The notes: generated from the sequence alone by a model not told the origin. Counted from the first letter of the stretch, positions 7,666 to 16,718 are shown. The stretch: 64,000 nt of DNA from Gammaproteobacteria bacterium (GCA_023266215.1 JAHFRQ010000002.1:204001-268000); one strand, 5' to 3'. Numbers and translations are program-made.

Positions 7666-9240
7666 ATGCGCACCCAATCTGATCAGGTTCAGCTTAACGT
7701 ATTAAGCGTATACCCCACAGGTCATCAAGAACATATTATTGAACAAACACCGTTAGATAATCATTCTGATTTTCGCATTTTATGCAAAACGGCATGGGTT
7801 ATTATTCTGGATGGATTAAAACAAACGCTTGGTGATAGTTATGGTCTACAGTTATTGTTTCTTACTGGATTGCTATCCAGATTAAATAACAGCACAGAAA
7901 ATGAAGCGGCCTACGCATTGACAATGACTTTATTCAGTGCTGATTGTGTGCCGATATTATCGCTTTTATTTCCTCATGCAACATTAATCTCGGAATTATT
8001 AATGGATTTTGATAGTGCAAGTGATCAGCAGAAAGAAAACATTCGCGATCAATTGGCGATTCATTTGCGTAATATGCTGCTCCATAATCTTATTTTTGTC
8101 ACGCCGGCTATGTTGGTTTTATCTTTTTCAGGTGGTATTTTGAAAACTATATTTAGGCAAAATGATGTTGTTGCTAACATTGCAGAATCGATTCTAAGAC
8201 CGATTTCTTGGGCTATTCCGTCGATACTAATGATAACCACGTTATCACAATTTATCATTGGCGCACAAAAAACGAATATTTTTTTATTTTCATTTTCTGT
8301 TGTTGCGGCAAGTGTTATCGCAGGACGAATGGCAAATCCCGGCACATTCGGATTCTCATCACTGCCTTTTAATCAAGTGATTATTCCGTTTATCGCTGCA
8401 CCCTATATTATTAGCGCAATATTTTCATTTTATATTTTTCGCTCCGGATCATTTTACTCAAAATTTCATTTATGGAAAAAATTAAAGCTGAATTTATTGT
8501 CTGATTTTAAGAGTTTTGGACAATCAATTCGATTTGGTTTAGGTTGCGTATTACAAGTTTGCTGTGAATTTTATACGCCATTTTTTTTAGCAACAATGTG
8601 TGGCGCATTAGGAAATGATGCGCAAGCTGCTTTTACCAATGCACTACAAGCAGTCTGGGCGAGCACTTCATTGAATATATTTTTTGGTGTTTCCAACATG
8701 ATTATTATTGGTAACGCTGGTCATAACCCTCTCATTTCAGGAAAACTATTTAGAAAAATGACTATCACGGGACTTCTTATTTCATTTATTGCAGGTTCTA
8801 TCGTGCCGATTATTTTCGCGTCTCACCCTGATTTTTTGATTAATATTTTGGGCAATGCAGACCCGGAAGTAGAAAAGGGTGTGAGAAAAATTGCAACACC
8901 CATAGCACTTTTTTCGATATGTGATTCAATTTCATTTACGTGTATGTTCGTACCTCGCGCCAAAAAAGATTTCATTCAGCCTACACTGCGGCGTGCAATG
9001 GGAGTCATTGTTTCGCTCACAGCAGCTGCAATACTAGCCTTTGGTGCGCAATTAGGAGTCCAAGGCATTGCTTTTGGTGCTGCATTGGGCTCTTTTGTAA
9101 GCATGGCTTTATTGGTTTTGCATTACTTTGCAGGCCTTGCAAAAACAATGCGTGAAAAAATACTAGCTAATCATGGCGCCATTCAAACTCACGAACCTTT
9201 TGCAAATACAGTAGGGTCTAATTTAGTTTTTAATCCATAA
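7666..9240 (+). CDS. MATE-like multidrug/solute exporter (divergent)
   Basis: A 524-residue membrane protein with about 12 hydrophobic segments separated by short charged loops, the size of MATE-family (polysaccharide/MATE superfamily) antiporters. Recognisable features are the N-terminal half starting after a 40-residue cytoplasmic leader (WVIILDGLKQTLGDSYGLQ), the inner repeat boundary with FGQSIRFGLGCVLQVCCEFYTPFF, which corresponds to the start of the second six-helix bundle, and ALGNDAQAAFTNALQAVWAS. MATE proteins export drugs or metabolites with Na+ or H+. There is a long polar C-terminal tail (NHGAIQTHEPFANTVGSNLV). It is not close to any characterised MATE that I can name. GGAA precedes the ATG at 7666. 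Confidence 0.72.
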   Translation: MRTQSDQVQLNVLSVYPTGHQEHIIEQTPLDNHSDFRILCKTAWVIILDGLKQTLGDSYGLQLLFLTGLLSRLNNSTENEAAYALTMTLFSADCVPILSLLFPHATLISELLMDFDSASDQQKENIRDQLAIHLRNMLLHNLIFVTPAMLVLSFSGGILKTIFRQNDVVANIAESILRPISWAIPSILMITTLSQFIIGAQKTNIFLFSFSVVAASVIAGRMANPGTFGFSSLPFNQVIIPFIAAPYIISAIFSFYIFRSGSFYSKFHLWKKLKLNLLSDFKSFGQSIRFGLGCVLQVCCEFYTPFFLATMCGALGNDAQAAFTNALQAVWASTSLNIFFGVSNMIIIGNAGHNPLISGKLFRKMTITGLLISFIAGSIVPIIFASHPDFLINILGNADPEVEKGVRKIATPIALFSICDSISFTCMFVPRAKKDFIQPTLRRAMGVIVSLTAAAILAFGAQLGVQGIAFGAALGSFVSMALLVLHYFAGLAKTMREKILANHGAIQTHEPFANTVGSNLVFNP

Positions 9241-9257
9241 CTGTCTACCGCCAAATC

Positions 9258-9290
9258 CCCATGCCAGACATGACTTTTCAGACTTGCTTT
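9258..9290. repeat. Dispersed repeat B, copy 3 (short)
   Basis: CCCATGCCAGACATGACTTT, continuing TCAGACTTGCTTT, matches the repeats at 5031 and 7464. It fills the 48-nt gap between the MATE stop and the convergent ATPase stop and runs into the last codons of the ATPase gene. Confidence 0.6.
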
Positions 9291-10584
9291 AAAACCGACT
9301 CGGCATTAAGTCATCTAGCAACCATTTCCATGCAGGACATATTTTTATTTTATATGTTTTATTTTCATAGGTGATTTCTTCTTCGCCAAGCTCGTCATCA
9401 GTGATTAAAAAACCTTCTTTTAAATTATAAGTATGCAAAGCATCAACTAGCCCTGCGATTTCGCGTTTTTTGGTTTTAGCATCTTGTAAGCTTTCGCAAA
9501 CCTGAATGGCGTGTCCTACATAAAAACCATCTCGTGTTACAAAATCACATTCTTTTTTTTCTTTGTGATAATACACTTCATAATTTTTTCGTAAAAGCTG
9601 TAAAAATACGATGTTTTCTAACACTCTGCCACGATCTTCGCTCATGCGAAATCCAACACATTCCGCGAGCGCTTGATCAATAAAATAGATTTTTTTGGGA
9701 GAGAAAGTTTGTGTTTTAAGTGAATAAGCAAAACGCTCAACAATAAAACATAAAAAACTATCTGCTAAATAGTGACAATATTGCGATACGGTATTATTGC
9801 CAGTGATATTAAATAATTTTCGTAGCGAATTGTACGTAAATTCTTTCGTGTTATTACTCGCCAAATAATAGGCCAGATTTTTAATCGCGTTAGGGTCTGA
9901 AATACTATTACAAATAATCACGTCTTTGTAGAGAATATTTTCATACAATTCTTGAAGATATTCTTTTCTGCCATGCCTTAAATACTCTGGAAAGCCACCC
10001 AACACCCTAAACTCTGCAAAATATTTTTTAATAACGGCAATTTTGGTTCCGCCCAAATGCTTCTCTTTCAGCAAGCTTTCATTTTGCTTTTGGATATATT
10101 CTCTAAAAGAATAGGGAAATAAATGCAGTGCAATATTTCGACCTGTCAAATGCGTGCCAAATTGACGGCTTAATAAATCAGTATTGGATCCTGTGATAAA
10201 TACTTTTTTTTCTTCATTATGCAAACGCCTTACAAAACGTTCCCAGCCATTTAAGCTTTGTATTTCATCAAAATAAAATGTTTTTTGAACACCATAAAGC
10301 TCGATAAAAACCTCGACCAATCGCTGACAGTCATCGAGTTGAAAAAAAGCTAAGCGTTCATCATCAAAATTCAAATAATAGTCGGATTCGCTGGCATGCT
10401 CGCGAATCATTTTCATCCAAGTTGATTTTCCACAGCGTCGAACACCACTTAAGATAATTACCTGGGGAATATCGATAAATCGCTCTAAATACTCGTAAGC
10501 TTCACGCGCAATAAGCGGCTTCGGCAAGGCCATTTCATTTTGAGCCTGACTTATCACTATTTTCTTGAGTGTTTCTTTATCCAT
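9289..10584 (-). CDS. AAA_14/DUF4143-family ATPase
   Basis: A P-loop ATPase of about 431 residues. Walker A is VIILSGVRRCGKSTWMKM (near residue 48), followed by YYLNFDDERLAFF, Walker B TFYFDEIQSLNGWERF and the sensor FITGSNTDLLSRQFGTHLTG. A winged-helix part follows (FTYNSLRKLFNITGNNTVSQ), then the DUF4143 tail. The tail's nuclease-like motif is degenerate: ECDFVTRDGFYVGHAIQVCE has the D but QVC where relatives have EVK. The start is the ATG at 10584; a TTG at 10605 also opens the frame and lies just downstream of the -10. It is convergent with the MATE gene. Members of this family are common in accessory DNA and their role is not established. Confidence 0.88.
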   Translation of the reverse strand: MDKETLKKIVISQAQNEMALPKPLIAREAYEYLERFIDIPQVIILSGVRRCGKSTWMKMIREHASESDYYLNFDDERLAFFQLDDCQRLVEVFIELYGVQKTFYFDEIQSLNGWERFVRRLHNEEKKVFITGSNTDLLSRQFGTHLTGRNIALHLFPYSFREYIQKQNESLLKEKHLGGTKIAVIKKYFAEFRVLGGFPEYLRHGRKEYLQELYENILYKDVIICNSISDPNAIKNLAYYLASNNTKEFTYNSLRKLFNITGNNTVSQYCHYLADSFLCFIVERFAYSLKTQTFSPKKIYFIDQALAECVGFRMSEDRGRVLENIVFLQLLRKNYEVYYHKEKKECDFVTRDGFYVGHAIQVCESLQDAKTKKREIAGLVDALHTYNLKEGFLITDDELGEEEITYENKTYKIKICPAWKWLLDDLMPSRF

Positions 10585-10604
10585 AACTATATCTAAATTA
10601 AGCA

Positions 10605-10660
10605 AAGTTTAATAATAAACTTATATACATAATAGTCAAGTTTTATAGTAAACTTATATA
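10605..10660 (-). promoter_or_regulatory. Two tandem palindromic operators and promoter of the ATPase at 9289
   Basis: Two 23-nt copies, 10605-10627 and 10638-10660 (33-bp period), each carry a palindrome AAGTTT...AAACTT followed by ATATA. On the minus strand a -35 TTGACT (10639-10634) lies in the gap between the copies, and a -10 TATTAT (10617-10612) lies inside the gene-proximal copy with a 16-bp spacer. This is a classic layout for repression by a protein bound to both sites. The remaining gap to the MFS gene at 10790 carries that gene's AT-rich promoter, with GATATAATT at about 10743. Confidence 0.7.
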
Positions 10661-10789
10661 AATTTCTATAAAGTATTAAAAGCTATATAAAAAAAATATA
10701 AAAATCAATTAGTTAAAAAGAGCCTTGCTCGCTGATAACCCTCTGATATAATTCAGCTTGCTTCTAAGCCAATCTCCAGGAAAATCATT

Positions 10790-12073
10790 ATGGCGACTCA
10801 CCGCATTCAGCCTTGGCTTGTCGTTTTTGCAGCCTCGCTTTTTTTCTTTTTCGAATTTATGCAAGTCAATATGTTTAATGCGCTGGACCCCTCTTTGTAT
10901 CGCGCATTTCATCTAACCGACACGACATTGCTGGGACAATTATCTGCAAGCTACATGTACGCAACGGTTTTATTTTTATTTCCAGCGGGTATGATTTTAG
11001 ATCGCTTTTCAACACGTAAACTCATCATTGGTGCGATGGTAGCCTGCGTTACCTGTACACTTTTATTTTCGTTTACCAGCGCGCTGTGGCAAGCTCTGTT
11101 ATGTCGATTAGTGACTGGTTTTGGCGGTGCATTCTGTTTATTGAGCTGCGTTCGCTTAGCCTCACGCTGGTTTCCGCCACGAAAAATGGCTTTAATTGTG
11201 GGCTTAATTGTCACTTTTGCCATGCTTGGCGCCATGGTTGCGCAAACGCCTTTTACTTTATTAATCGAATCATTTGGATGGCGAAATACGCTGCGCATTG
11301 ATGCAGGCGCGGGTTACATTATGTTATTTATTATTATTTTATTCGTACGGGATTATCCCAAGAATACAGAAAAATTATTTTCACATGCGCATGAATCGCT
11401 TACGACAATTAATTTTTGGGTTGCGATGCGACGTGTTTTAGCTAATACACAAAATTGGCTTGCAGGCATCTACACGTCACTCATTAATTTGCCGATATTT
11501 TTATTGGGCTCAACGTGGGGCAGTTGGTATTTGGTGCAAACACAGCATCTTTCGCGCATTGATGCCTCTTATGTTACATCAATGTTATTTATTGGGATGA
11601 TTATCGGCTCACCTGCAATTGGCTGGTTTTCAGATCAAATTGGCCGTCGCAAAATGCCCATGATTTTAGGCGCAATTGCATCACTGATTGTGATTTTGGC
11701 TATTATGTATATTCCCAATCTGTCTTTTTTCGCTTTATTATTTTTATTTTTTGCATTGGGTTTTGTGATCAGTGCGCAAATTATTTCATATCCTTTAATC
11801 GCTGAAAGCAATCCCGCTATTTTCACAGCAACAGCGGAAGGTCTGGCTTCTGTTTTAATTATGGCGGGTGGATTTATGATTCCCGTTTTTCCCATGCTGT
11901 TAAATTTGCACTGGCATCACGCGATGAGCGATAAAATTCCGCTGTATTCAATTGAAAATTATCATCTGGCGTTTTTAATTATGCCGATTGCTTTTGTAAT
12001 TGCTCTGATCGCCTCATTTTTTATCAAAGAATCACATTGTCAGTCGTTTGAGGAAAATCATAAAGCAAAGTAA
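10790..12073 (+). CDS. MFS transporter
   Basis: A 427-residue major facilitator with 12 predicted membrane segments. The N-terminal bundle includes GMILDRFSTRKLIIGA, the conserved loop 2-3 motif (G-x-x-x-D-R-x-x-x-R). The matching loop in the second half is IGWFSDQIGRRKMPMI. The segment RLASRWFPPRKMALIVGLIVT resembles the Pht/anion:cation symporter-like MFS proteins that are abundant in Legionella and Coxiella and import amino acids or nucleosides. The substrate here is unknown. The ATG at 10790 has AGGAAA upstream. The short C-terminal tail is soluble. It stands between two accessory modules with no partner genes. Confidence 0.9.
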   Translation: MATHRIQPWLVVFAASLFFFFEFMQVNMFNALDPSLYRAFHLTDTTLLGQLSASYMYATVLFLFPAGMILDRFSTRKLIIGAMVACVTCTLLFSFTSALWQALLCRLVTGFGGAFCLLSCVRLASRWFPPRKMALIVGLIVTFAMLGAMVAQTPFTLLIESFGWRNTLRIDAGAGYIMLFIIILFVRDYPKNTEKLFSHAHESLTTINFWVAMRRVLANTQNWLAGIYTSLINLPIFLLGSTWGSWYLVQTQHLSRIDASYVTSMLFIGMIIGSPAIGWFSDQIGRRKMPMILGAIASLIVILAIMYIPNLSFFALLFLFFALGFVISAQIISYPLIAESNPAIFTATAEGLASVLIMAGGFMIPVFPMLLNLHWHHAMSDKIPLYSIENYHLAFLIMPIAFVIALIASFFIKESHCQSFEENHKAK

Positions 12074-12100
12074 AAAATTAGGTTATAAAAAAATTTTGAT

Positions 12101-12514
12101 TTAGACGGAGATAGTTTTAACATGGTGCTTTTTGCCAAAAGCCAAAATAGCTTTGTCGCGTGTCATTAAATGTGAATGAGTAATTCGCGCGCTTGCAATA
12201 ATCATCCGATCAGCAGGATCACCATGCAAATTATCAGTAAGCGCGCAGCTTTCAACACAAACCTCTGGTGTTAATTCAACAAGCTGTATACCTGATAGTT
12301 TTAATCCATTGTTAATCCAGCTAAGGCAAGGCTCTGTTAAAACAATTCGCTTTTTTTGCTCCAGCATCGCAATTTCCCAGCAGGAAATAGCGCTAATATA
12401 AACATTGGCTTTTAATAAACTTTCGCTGATTAATTTTCGTATTTTTAATGGCAGCGTCGCATCACCATTCAGCAACCAAATAAAAACATGGGTGTCTAGC
12501 AAAAGATTATTCAT
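12101..12514 (-). CDS. PIN-domain ribonuclease toxin (VapC-like)
   Basis: A 137-residue PIN-domain protein: LLLDTHVFIWLL (first acidic residue of the active site), ISAISCWEIAMLEQKKR (the SxxSxWE motif, second acidic residue) and HGDPADRMIIASARITHSHLMTRDKAI (third and fourth acidic residues). PIN toxins cut tRNA or rRNA when released from their antitoxin. I place the start at the ATG at 12514 (MNNLLLDTH), which overlaps the antitoxin stop by 8 nt; the frame extends upstream but only into the antitoxin gene. It pairs with the Phd-like gene immediately upstream. A second, dead copy of this junction lies at 7365-7440. Confidence 0.92.
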   Translation of the reverse strand: MNNLLLDTHVFIWLLNGDATLPLKIRKLISESLLKANVYISAISCWEIAMLEQKKRIVLTEPCLSWINNGLKLSGIQLVELTPEVCVESCALTDNLHGDPADRMIIASARITHSHLMTRDKAILAFGKKHHVKTISV

Positions 12515-12752
12515 TGTCTGCATTCCACGAGATATCAATTGGCGCAATAATATCGAGTTTTATCGTCACTGTGTTTTTCATGCAGCCAAAAATATCTTGT
12601 GGCGTTTCAATAATAGGCGCTAATTTTGCGATAGGCTTGTTATGTTTGGTGATAATAATAGTTTGATGGGTTTGATTAACATAATCCATTAATTTTAAAC
12701 AGGTTGCTTTAAAATCTGCTGCCGAAATAGTGTTATGTTTTGTAATGCTCAT
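12507..12752 (-). CDS. Phd/YefM-family antitoxin
   Basis: An 81-residue antitoxin: MSITKHNTISAADFKATCLKLMDYVNQTHQTIIITKHNKPIAKLAPI is the Phd/YefM N-terminal DNA-binding fold, in which VNQ...ITKHNKPIA is the signature. The variable C-terminus (KLDIIAPIDISWNADNE) would wrap the toxin. The start is the ATG at 12752; the longer frame from 12812 reads through the operator. It overlaps the toxin start by 8 nt, so translation is coupled. Such antitoxins repress their own promoter, and a near-palindrome lies 9-28 nt upstream of the start. Confidence 0.9.
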   Translation of the reverse strand: MSITKHNTISAADFKATCLKLMDYVNQTHQTIIITKHNKPIAKLAPIIETPQDIFGCMKNTVTIKLDIIAPIDISWNADNE

Positions 12753-12760
12753 AAATATAA

Positions 12761-12780
12761 CCATGGTCATATGTCTATGG
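12761..12780 (-). promoter_or_regulatory. Candidate operator of the Phd/PIN pair
   Basis: CCATGGTCATATGTCTATGG is an imperfect palindrome (CCAT...ATGG outside, CATATG in the centre) directly upstream of the antitoxin start. The position and symmetry fit the site bound by Phd-type antitoxins. Confidence 0.5.
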
Positions 12781-12859
12781 TTAAATATAGCAAACAATAC
12801 ATCGCCAAACAAGTATTTTTCATGTCTTACTTAAAAATTAGCCAAAATAGAGTTACCAC

Positions 12860-12916
12860 TTCCATAAACGCTGCGTAAATGGCATAATAGATTCCATAAA
12901 CGCTGCGTAAATGGAA
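12860..12916 (+). promoter_or_regulatory. Two tandem identical operators flanking a -10, upstream of the ATPase at 12931
   Basis: An identical 23-bp sequence occurs at 12860-12882 and 12892-12914 (32-bp period). Each copy is a palindrome with arms CCATnnACGC and GCGTnnATGG; the second extends to TTCCAT...ATGGAA (12892-12916). The 9 nt between them hold CATAAT, a plausible -10. The ATPase ATG follows 14 nt later, with GGGAG as Shine-Dalgarno. Binding at the two sites would bracket the promoter. Confidence 0.75.
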
Positions 12917-12930
12917 GCGGGAGCTCCAAA

Positions 12931-14097
12931 ATGACCACAAAACTAACCAAACGATTCTTTCAAGATCCCGGCGCTCATTATTTTTTGTTCGGCCCACGTG
13001 GAACGGGCAAAACAACTTGGATTAAGAAGCACTATGCCCACTGCCTTATCATCGATATGTTAGACGCTGCCAACAGAAGAAATTACACCGCCAGACCTGA
13101 GTTTTTACAAAAGACAGTAGAAGCAAATCCGGACAATCGCGTCATCGTGATTGACGAAGTAGAAAAGGTGCCGGAAGTATTAACCGTCGTGCACAGCTTA
13201 ATTGAAGAAAAATTAAATAAGCAATTCATTTTGACCGGCTCATCGGCGAGAAAATTAAAACGCGCTGGTGTTGATTTGCTAGGTGGTCGCGCATTGCTAC
13301 GTCATATGCATCCGTTTATGGCGGCGGAATTGCAAGCGGATTTTAATTTAACGCAAGCTTTACAAATCGGTTTATTGCCTCTTATTTTAAATTCGAGTAA
13401 TCCAGAAGATCAGCTCGCAGCTTACATTGACACTTACTTGCAGCTTGAAGTGCAAGCAGAAGGATTGGTGCGAAATATAGGCGATTTTGCACGATTTTTA
13501 GAAGCGATGAGTTTTTCACACGCGAGCATTTTGAATATTAGCAATGTTGCAAGAGAATGCCAGGTTGAAAGAAAAACGGTTGCAGCTTATATCAGCGTGC
13601 TTGAGGATTTATTATTATCTTTTCAGATTTCTGTTTTTTCAAAACGTGCAAAGCGACAATTAATTCAACATTCAAAATTCTATTATTTTGATGCTGGAGT
13701 TTATCAAACGCTGCGACCATCTGGACCGATTGATAAAGCAGAAGAACTACAAGGGCCTGCGCTTGAAGGTTTGGTCGCTCAACATTTAAGAGCATGGATC
13801 GACTACTCCAATAATCGCTGCACGCTTTATTTTTGGCGCACTAAAAACGGTGTTGAGGTTGATTTTATTGTTTATGGAAAAGGTCAATTTACTGCAATTG
13901 AAGTTAAAAATTCACGTCACGTTTATTCAAAAGATTTAACGGGACTAAAATCATTTAAGCAAGACTATCCTGAAGCGCAGACTTTGTTGCTTTATCGCGG
14001 GAAAGACAAATTGATGATTGATAATATATTATGCCTGCCATGCGAAGAATTTCTAAGAAATTTAAAACCAACGGCACCGCTTGTACTGGCGGCATAA
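12931..14097 (+). CDS. AAA_14/DUF4143-family ATPase
   Basis: A 388-residue ATPase: Walker A YFLFGPRGTGKTTWIKKH near residue 21, Walker B VIVIDEVEKVPEVLTVVHSL, sensor [20 protein letters not shown] and GRALLRHMHPF. A winged helix follows (NISNVARECQVERKTVAAYI). The DUF4143 tail has an intact nuclease-like motif, GVEVDFIVYGKGQFTAIEVK. It is a close relative of the ATPase at 62445-63596, sharing LTGSSARKL and the LLGGRA segment, but the two have unrelated operators. GGGAG lies 7 nt before the ATG. It is followed by an intrinsic terminator at 14147, so it is a single-gene unit with its own promoter and end. Confidence 0.9.
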   Translation: MTTKLTKRFFQDPGAHYFLFGPRGTGKTTWIKKHYAHCLIIDMLDAANRRNYTARPEFLQKTVEANPDNRVIVIDEVEKVPEVLTVVHSLIEEKLNKQFILTGSSARKLKRAGVDLLGGRALLRHMHPFMAAELQADFNLTQALQIGLLPLILNSSNPEDQLAAYIDTYLQLEVQAEGLVRNIGDFARFLEAMSFSHASILNISNVARECQVERKTVAAYISVLEDLLLSFQISVFSKRAKRQLIQHSKFYYFDAGVYQTLRPSGPIDKAEELQGPALEGLVAQHLRAWIDYSNNRCTLYFWRTKNGVEVDFIVYGKGQFTAIEVKNSRHVYSKDLTGLKSFKQDYPEAQTLLLYRGKDKLMIDNILCLPCEEFLRNLKPTAPLVLAA

Positions 14098-14146
14098 CTA
14101 TCCAAGTCAAATGACAGTTCCATTACAAAAGTAAAATCTTGTTATC

Positions 14147-14180
14147 GGCGCGCTGTTCAAAGTGCGCCTTTTATTTCTTT
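14147..14180 (+). terminator. Rho-independent terminator after the ATPase at 12931
   Basis: GGCGCGC (14147-14153) pairs with GTGCGCC (14162-14168) over 7 bp including one G-T pair, with an 8-nt loop, followed by TTTTATTTCTTTT. It lies 50 nt after the ATPase stop. The rest of the gap to 14358 is AT-rich, with two copies of a TTTTTTTCAT motif and no gene. Confidence 0.75.
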
Positions 14181-14357
14181 TCGTTTTTCAAAATAGCGGG
14201 TAATTGAAATAGTGCGTCTCTTATCGGCAAAACACAAATATCGCCGTGAAGTTCTGGCTTTTCACTTACTTTTTAATCCAAAAAGTGAAAAAAGTATAGT
14301 TTTTTTCATATGAAAACTTAAAAAATCTATGTTTTTTTCATGTTTTACTTAAAAAAT

Positions 14358-16550
14358 TCACACACTCAAGTTGGCATACTGCAAAACAAGCCATTTTGTG
14401 CCGTGCTCTTCAAATTTAATTTGAATGCGCGCATGTTCGCCTTGGCCTTCATGCCCCAAAACGGTGCCAGCGCCAAATTTTGGATGCTGGACTTGATCTC
14501 CCACTGACAATCCGCTGTCTTTATTTTTTTTCGTGTAAATCGGTGTGCGTGTTTGTCTCATGGTCGCCTGGTAGTTGGGTTGGTAGGTAGGTGGGCGTGT
14601 TGGCGTCAATGAAGGCCTAACACGATGAAGTAACTCATCCGGAATCTCCGATATAAATCGCGATGGTTTTGAATAATTGCTTTGACCGTATAAATTTCGA
14701 GTCTCAGCACAACTTAAAAACAATTTTTTCATCGCGCGCGTCATGCCAACATAACACAATCTGCGCTCTTCTTCCAGGCCGCGCTCTGCAACGGACATCG
14801 GATGCGGGAATAAATTTTCTTCCATCCCAACCATAAATATAACCGGGAATTCCAAACCCTTTGCCGCATGCAGTGTCATCAAGCTAACTGATTCCGCATT
14901 AGTGTCAGCTTGTTCATCGCCGGTATCTAAAATAATCTCTGATAAAAACGCATCCAATAAACTTAAATTTTCATGTTCTGCTTTAGGCGTAAATTCTGAT
15001 GTTGCCGAAATTAATTCTTTTAAGTTTTCTGCTTTTGATAGGCCTTTTTCTGTTTTATCTTGTTCGTAGAAATTTAATAAATGCGTTTCTGATAAAACAT
15101 GATCTACACATTCCGCTAATTTAAGCTCTTTAGTATCTTTATTTAAATTATTAATGAGATCAATAAAAACTTGCAAGGCTTCTGCTGCGCGCTTTGAAAA
15201 AATATTATTATCAAAACAATATTGTGTTGCATCCCACAGCGATGCGCTGTTTTCATTCGCCAGTTCGCGCAATTTGCTCAATGTCGTTTGACCTATGCCG
15301 CGTGTTGGCGTATTGACTACGCGCTCAAACGCAGCATCGTCATGACGATTTGCCATTAAACGCAGGTAAGCCAGCGCATCTTTAATTTCTGCGCGATCAA
15401 AAAATTTAAAGCCGCCATATATTCGATAGGGTAATTTTGCATCAATTAAATATTCTTCTAAAATTCGAGATTGCGCATTGGATCGATATAAGATAGCAAA
15501 ATCGGTCAGCGCAGAACCTTGTCTTACCATTTGCTTTATTTCTGATATCACAAAAGTAGCTTCATCACGCTCATTAAACGCTTCAAATAAAGTAATTTTT
15601 GAGCCTTCAGCGCTTTCTGTCCATAATGTTTTGCCTAATCGATCTGCATTTTTATCAATGACCGCATTGGCCGCATTTAAAATATTTTGTGTTGACCGAT
15701 AGTTTTGCTCAAGGCGAATAACTTTACTGTCTTTAAAATCCTTTGAGAATTGGTGAATATTTTCGATTTGCGCGCCACGCCAACTATATATTGACTGATC
15801 ATCATCACCCACCGCCATTAAATACGCATGTTCGCCCGAAAATAATTTCAACCAGCGATATTGAATAGAATTCGTATCTTGAAATTCATCCACTAAAATA
15901 TGCTTAAATCGCTTTTGATAATGATCTCGAATGAGCTCATTTTTTTGCAATAACTCAAAAGCACGCAATAATAATTCTGTAAAATCAACTAAGCCTGAAC
16001 GCTCGCAAATAAGCTCATATTCAGCATAAATCTTTTGTAATTTTTGAGTGGTATAATCATCGCGCGAAAATTTAAGGTGATTGGCGCGCTCACCATTTTC
16101 TTTGTGATGATTGATAAACCACTGTGTTTTTTTCGGCACCCAAGTTTTTTCATCTAGATCCATTGCGCGATGAATGCGCTTAATTAATCGCAGTTGATCA
16201 TCTGAATCAATAATCTGAAAAGCCTGCGGCAAGCCTGCTTCTTTAAAATGCGTGCGCAACAATCGATGTGATAAACCATGAAAAGTGCCCACCCACATAT
16301 TTTGAATCGGTAAACCACGCAATTTTTCAATGCGACTTTTCATTTCAGCGGCCGCTTTATTGGTGAAGGTGACGGCAAGAATCTCATAGGCTGAAATATG
16401 GTGCGCTTCCATCAAATAAGCAATCCTGTGCACCAAAACACGTGTTTTACCGCTGCCAGCACCCGCTAGCACCAAGCAATTTTGAGGCGCAGCGCAAACA
16501 GCCTCATTTTGGCGATCATTTAGGTTCGTGGTAATTGACGTATTTTGCAT
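14358..16550 (-). CDS. uvrD: DNA helicase II (UvrD)
   Basis: A 730-residue superfamily 1A 3'-5' helicase used in nucleotide excision and mismatch repair. Motifs in order: Q motif and Walker A (LNDRQNEAVCAAPQNCLVLAG, then AGSGKTRVLVHRI), motif Ia AVTFTNKAAAEMKSRI, motif II HILVDEFQDTN, motif III VGDDDQSIYSWRGAQIENI, motif IV RLEQNYRST, motif V SLMTLHAAKGLEFPVIF, motif VI EERRLCYVGMTRA, and a Tudor-like C-terminus (GDQVQHPKFGAGTVLGHEGQ). VGDDDQSIYSWRGAQ and VNTPTRGIG point to UvrD rather than Rep. The ATG at 16550 (MQNTSITTN) is the likely start; the frame opens 19 codons earlier. Confidence 0.96.
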   Translation of the reverse strand: MQNTSITTNLNDRQNEAVCAAPQNCLVLAGAGSGKTRVLVHRIAYLMEAHHISAYEILAVTFTNKAAAEMKSRIEKLRGLPIQNMWVGTFHGLSHRLLRTHFKEAGLPQAFQIIDSDDQLRLIKRIHRAMDLDEKTWVPKKTQWFINHHKENGERANHLKFSRDDYTTQKLQKIYAEYELICERSGLVDFTELLLRAFELLQKNELIRDHYQKRFKHILVDEFQDTNSIQYRWLKLFSGEHAYLMAVGDDDQSIYSWRGAQIENIHQFSKDFKDSKVIRLEQNYRSTQNILNAANAVIDKNADRLGKTLWTESAEGSKITLFEAFNERDEATFVISEIKQMVRQGSALTDFAILYRSNAQSRILEEYLIDAKLPYRIYGGFKFFDRAEIKDALAYLRLMANRHDDAAFERVVNTPTRGIGQTTLSKLRELANENSASLWDATQYCFDNNIFSKRAAEALQVFIDLINNLNKDTKELKLAECVDHVLSETHLLNFYEQDKTEKGLSKAENLKELISATSEFTPKAEHENLSLLDAFLSEIILDTGDEQADTNAESVSLMTLHAAKGLEFPVIFMVGMEENLFPHPMSVAERGLEEERRLCYVGMTRAMKKLFLSCAETRNLYGQSNYSKPSRFISEIPDELLHRVRPSLTPTRPPTYQPNYQATMRQTRTPIYTKKNKDSGLSVGDQVQHPKFGAGTVLGHEGQGEHARIQIKFEEHGTKWLVLQYANLSV

Positions 16551-16595
16551 GAGGCGAATTGTACATGAGTCACGTGAGTTAGAATAGCAAATACG

Positions 16596-16676
16596 ACAAA
16601 TCGACATTTGCCGATTTGTAGTGTTATTTTTTCAGCATTATGCGATACTACAAATCGACATTTGCAGATTTGTAGT
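16596..16676 (+). promoter_or_regulatory. Two tandem palindromic operators upstream of the ATPase at 16719
   Basis: Copy 1 (16596-16620) and copy 2 (16647-16676) share ACAAATCGACATTTGC and GATTTGTAG. In copy 2 the arms ACTACAAATC and GATTTGTAGT are perfectly complementary over 10 bp; copy 1 has ACAAATCG/CGATTTGT. Corresponding positions are 54 bp apart. The ATPase ATG is 42 nt beyond copy 2, with a TATAAA-like -10 at 16698. Confidence 0.7.
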
Positions 16677-16718
16677 CTTTAACTTAACATATTGATTTAT
16701 AAAGAGTATTTTTATTAT

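Noticed and set aside
12515-12547. Upstream start for the PIN toxin
   Set aside because: The added residues lie inside the antitoxin gene; PIN proteins begin just before LLDTH, which matches the ATG at 12514.
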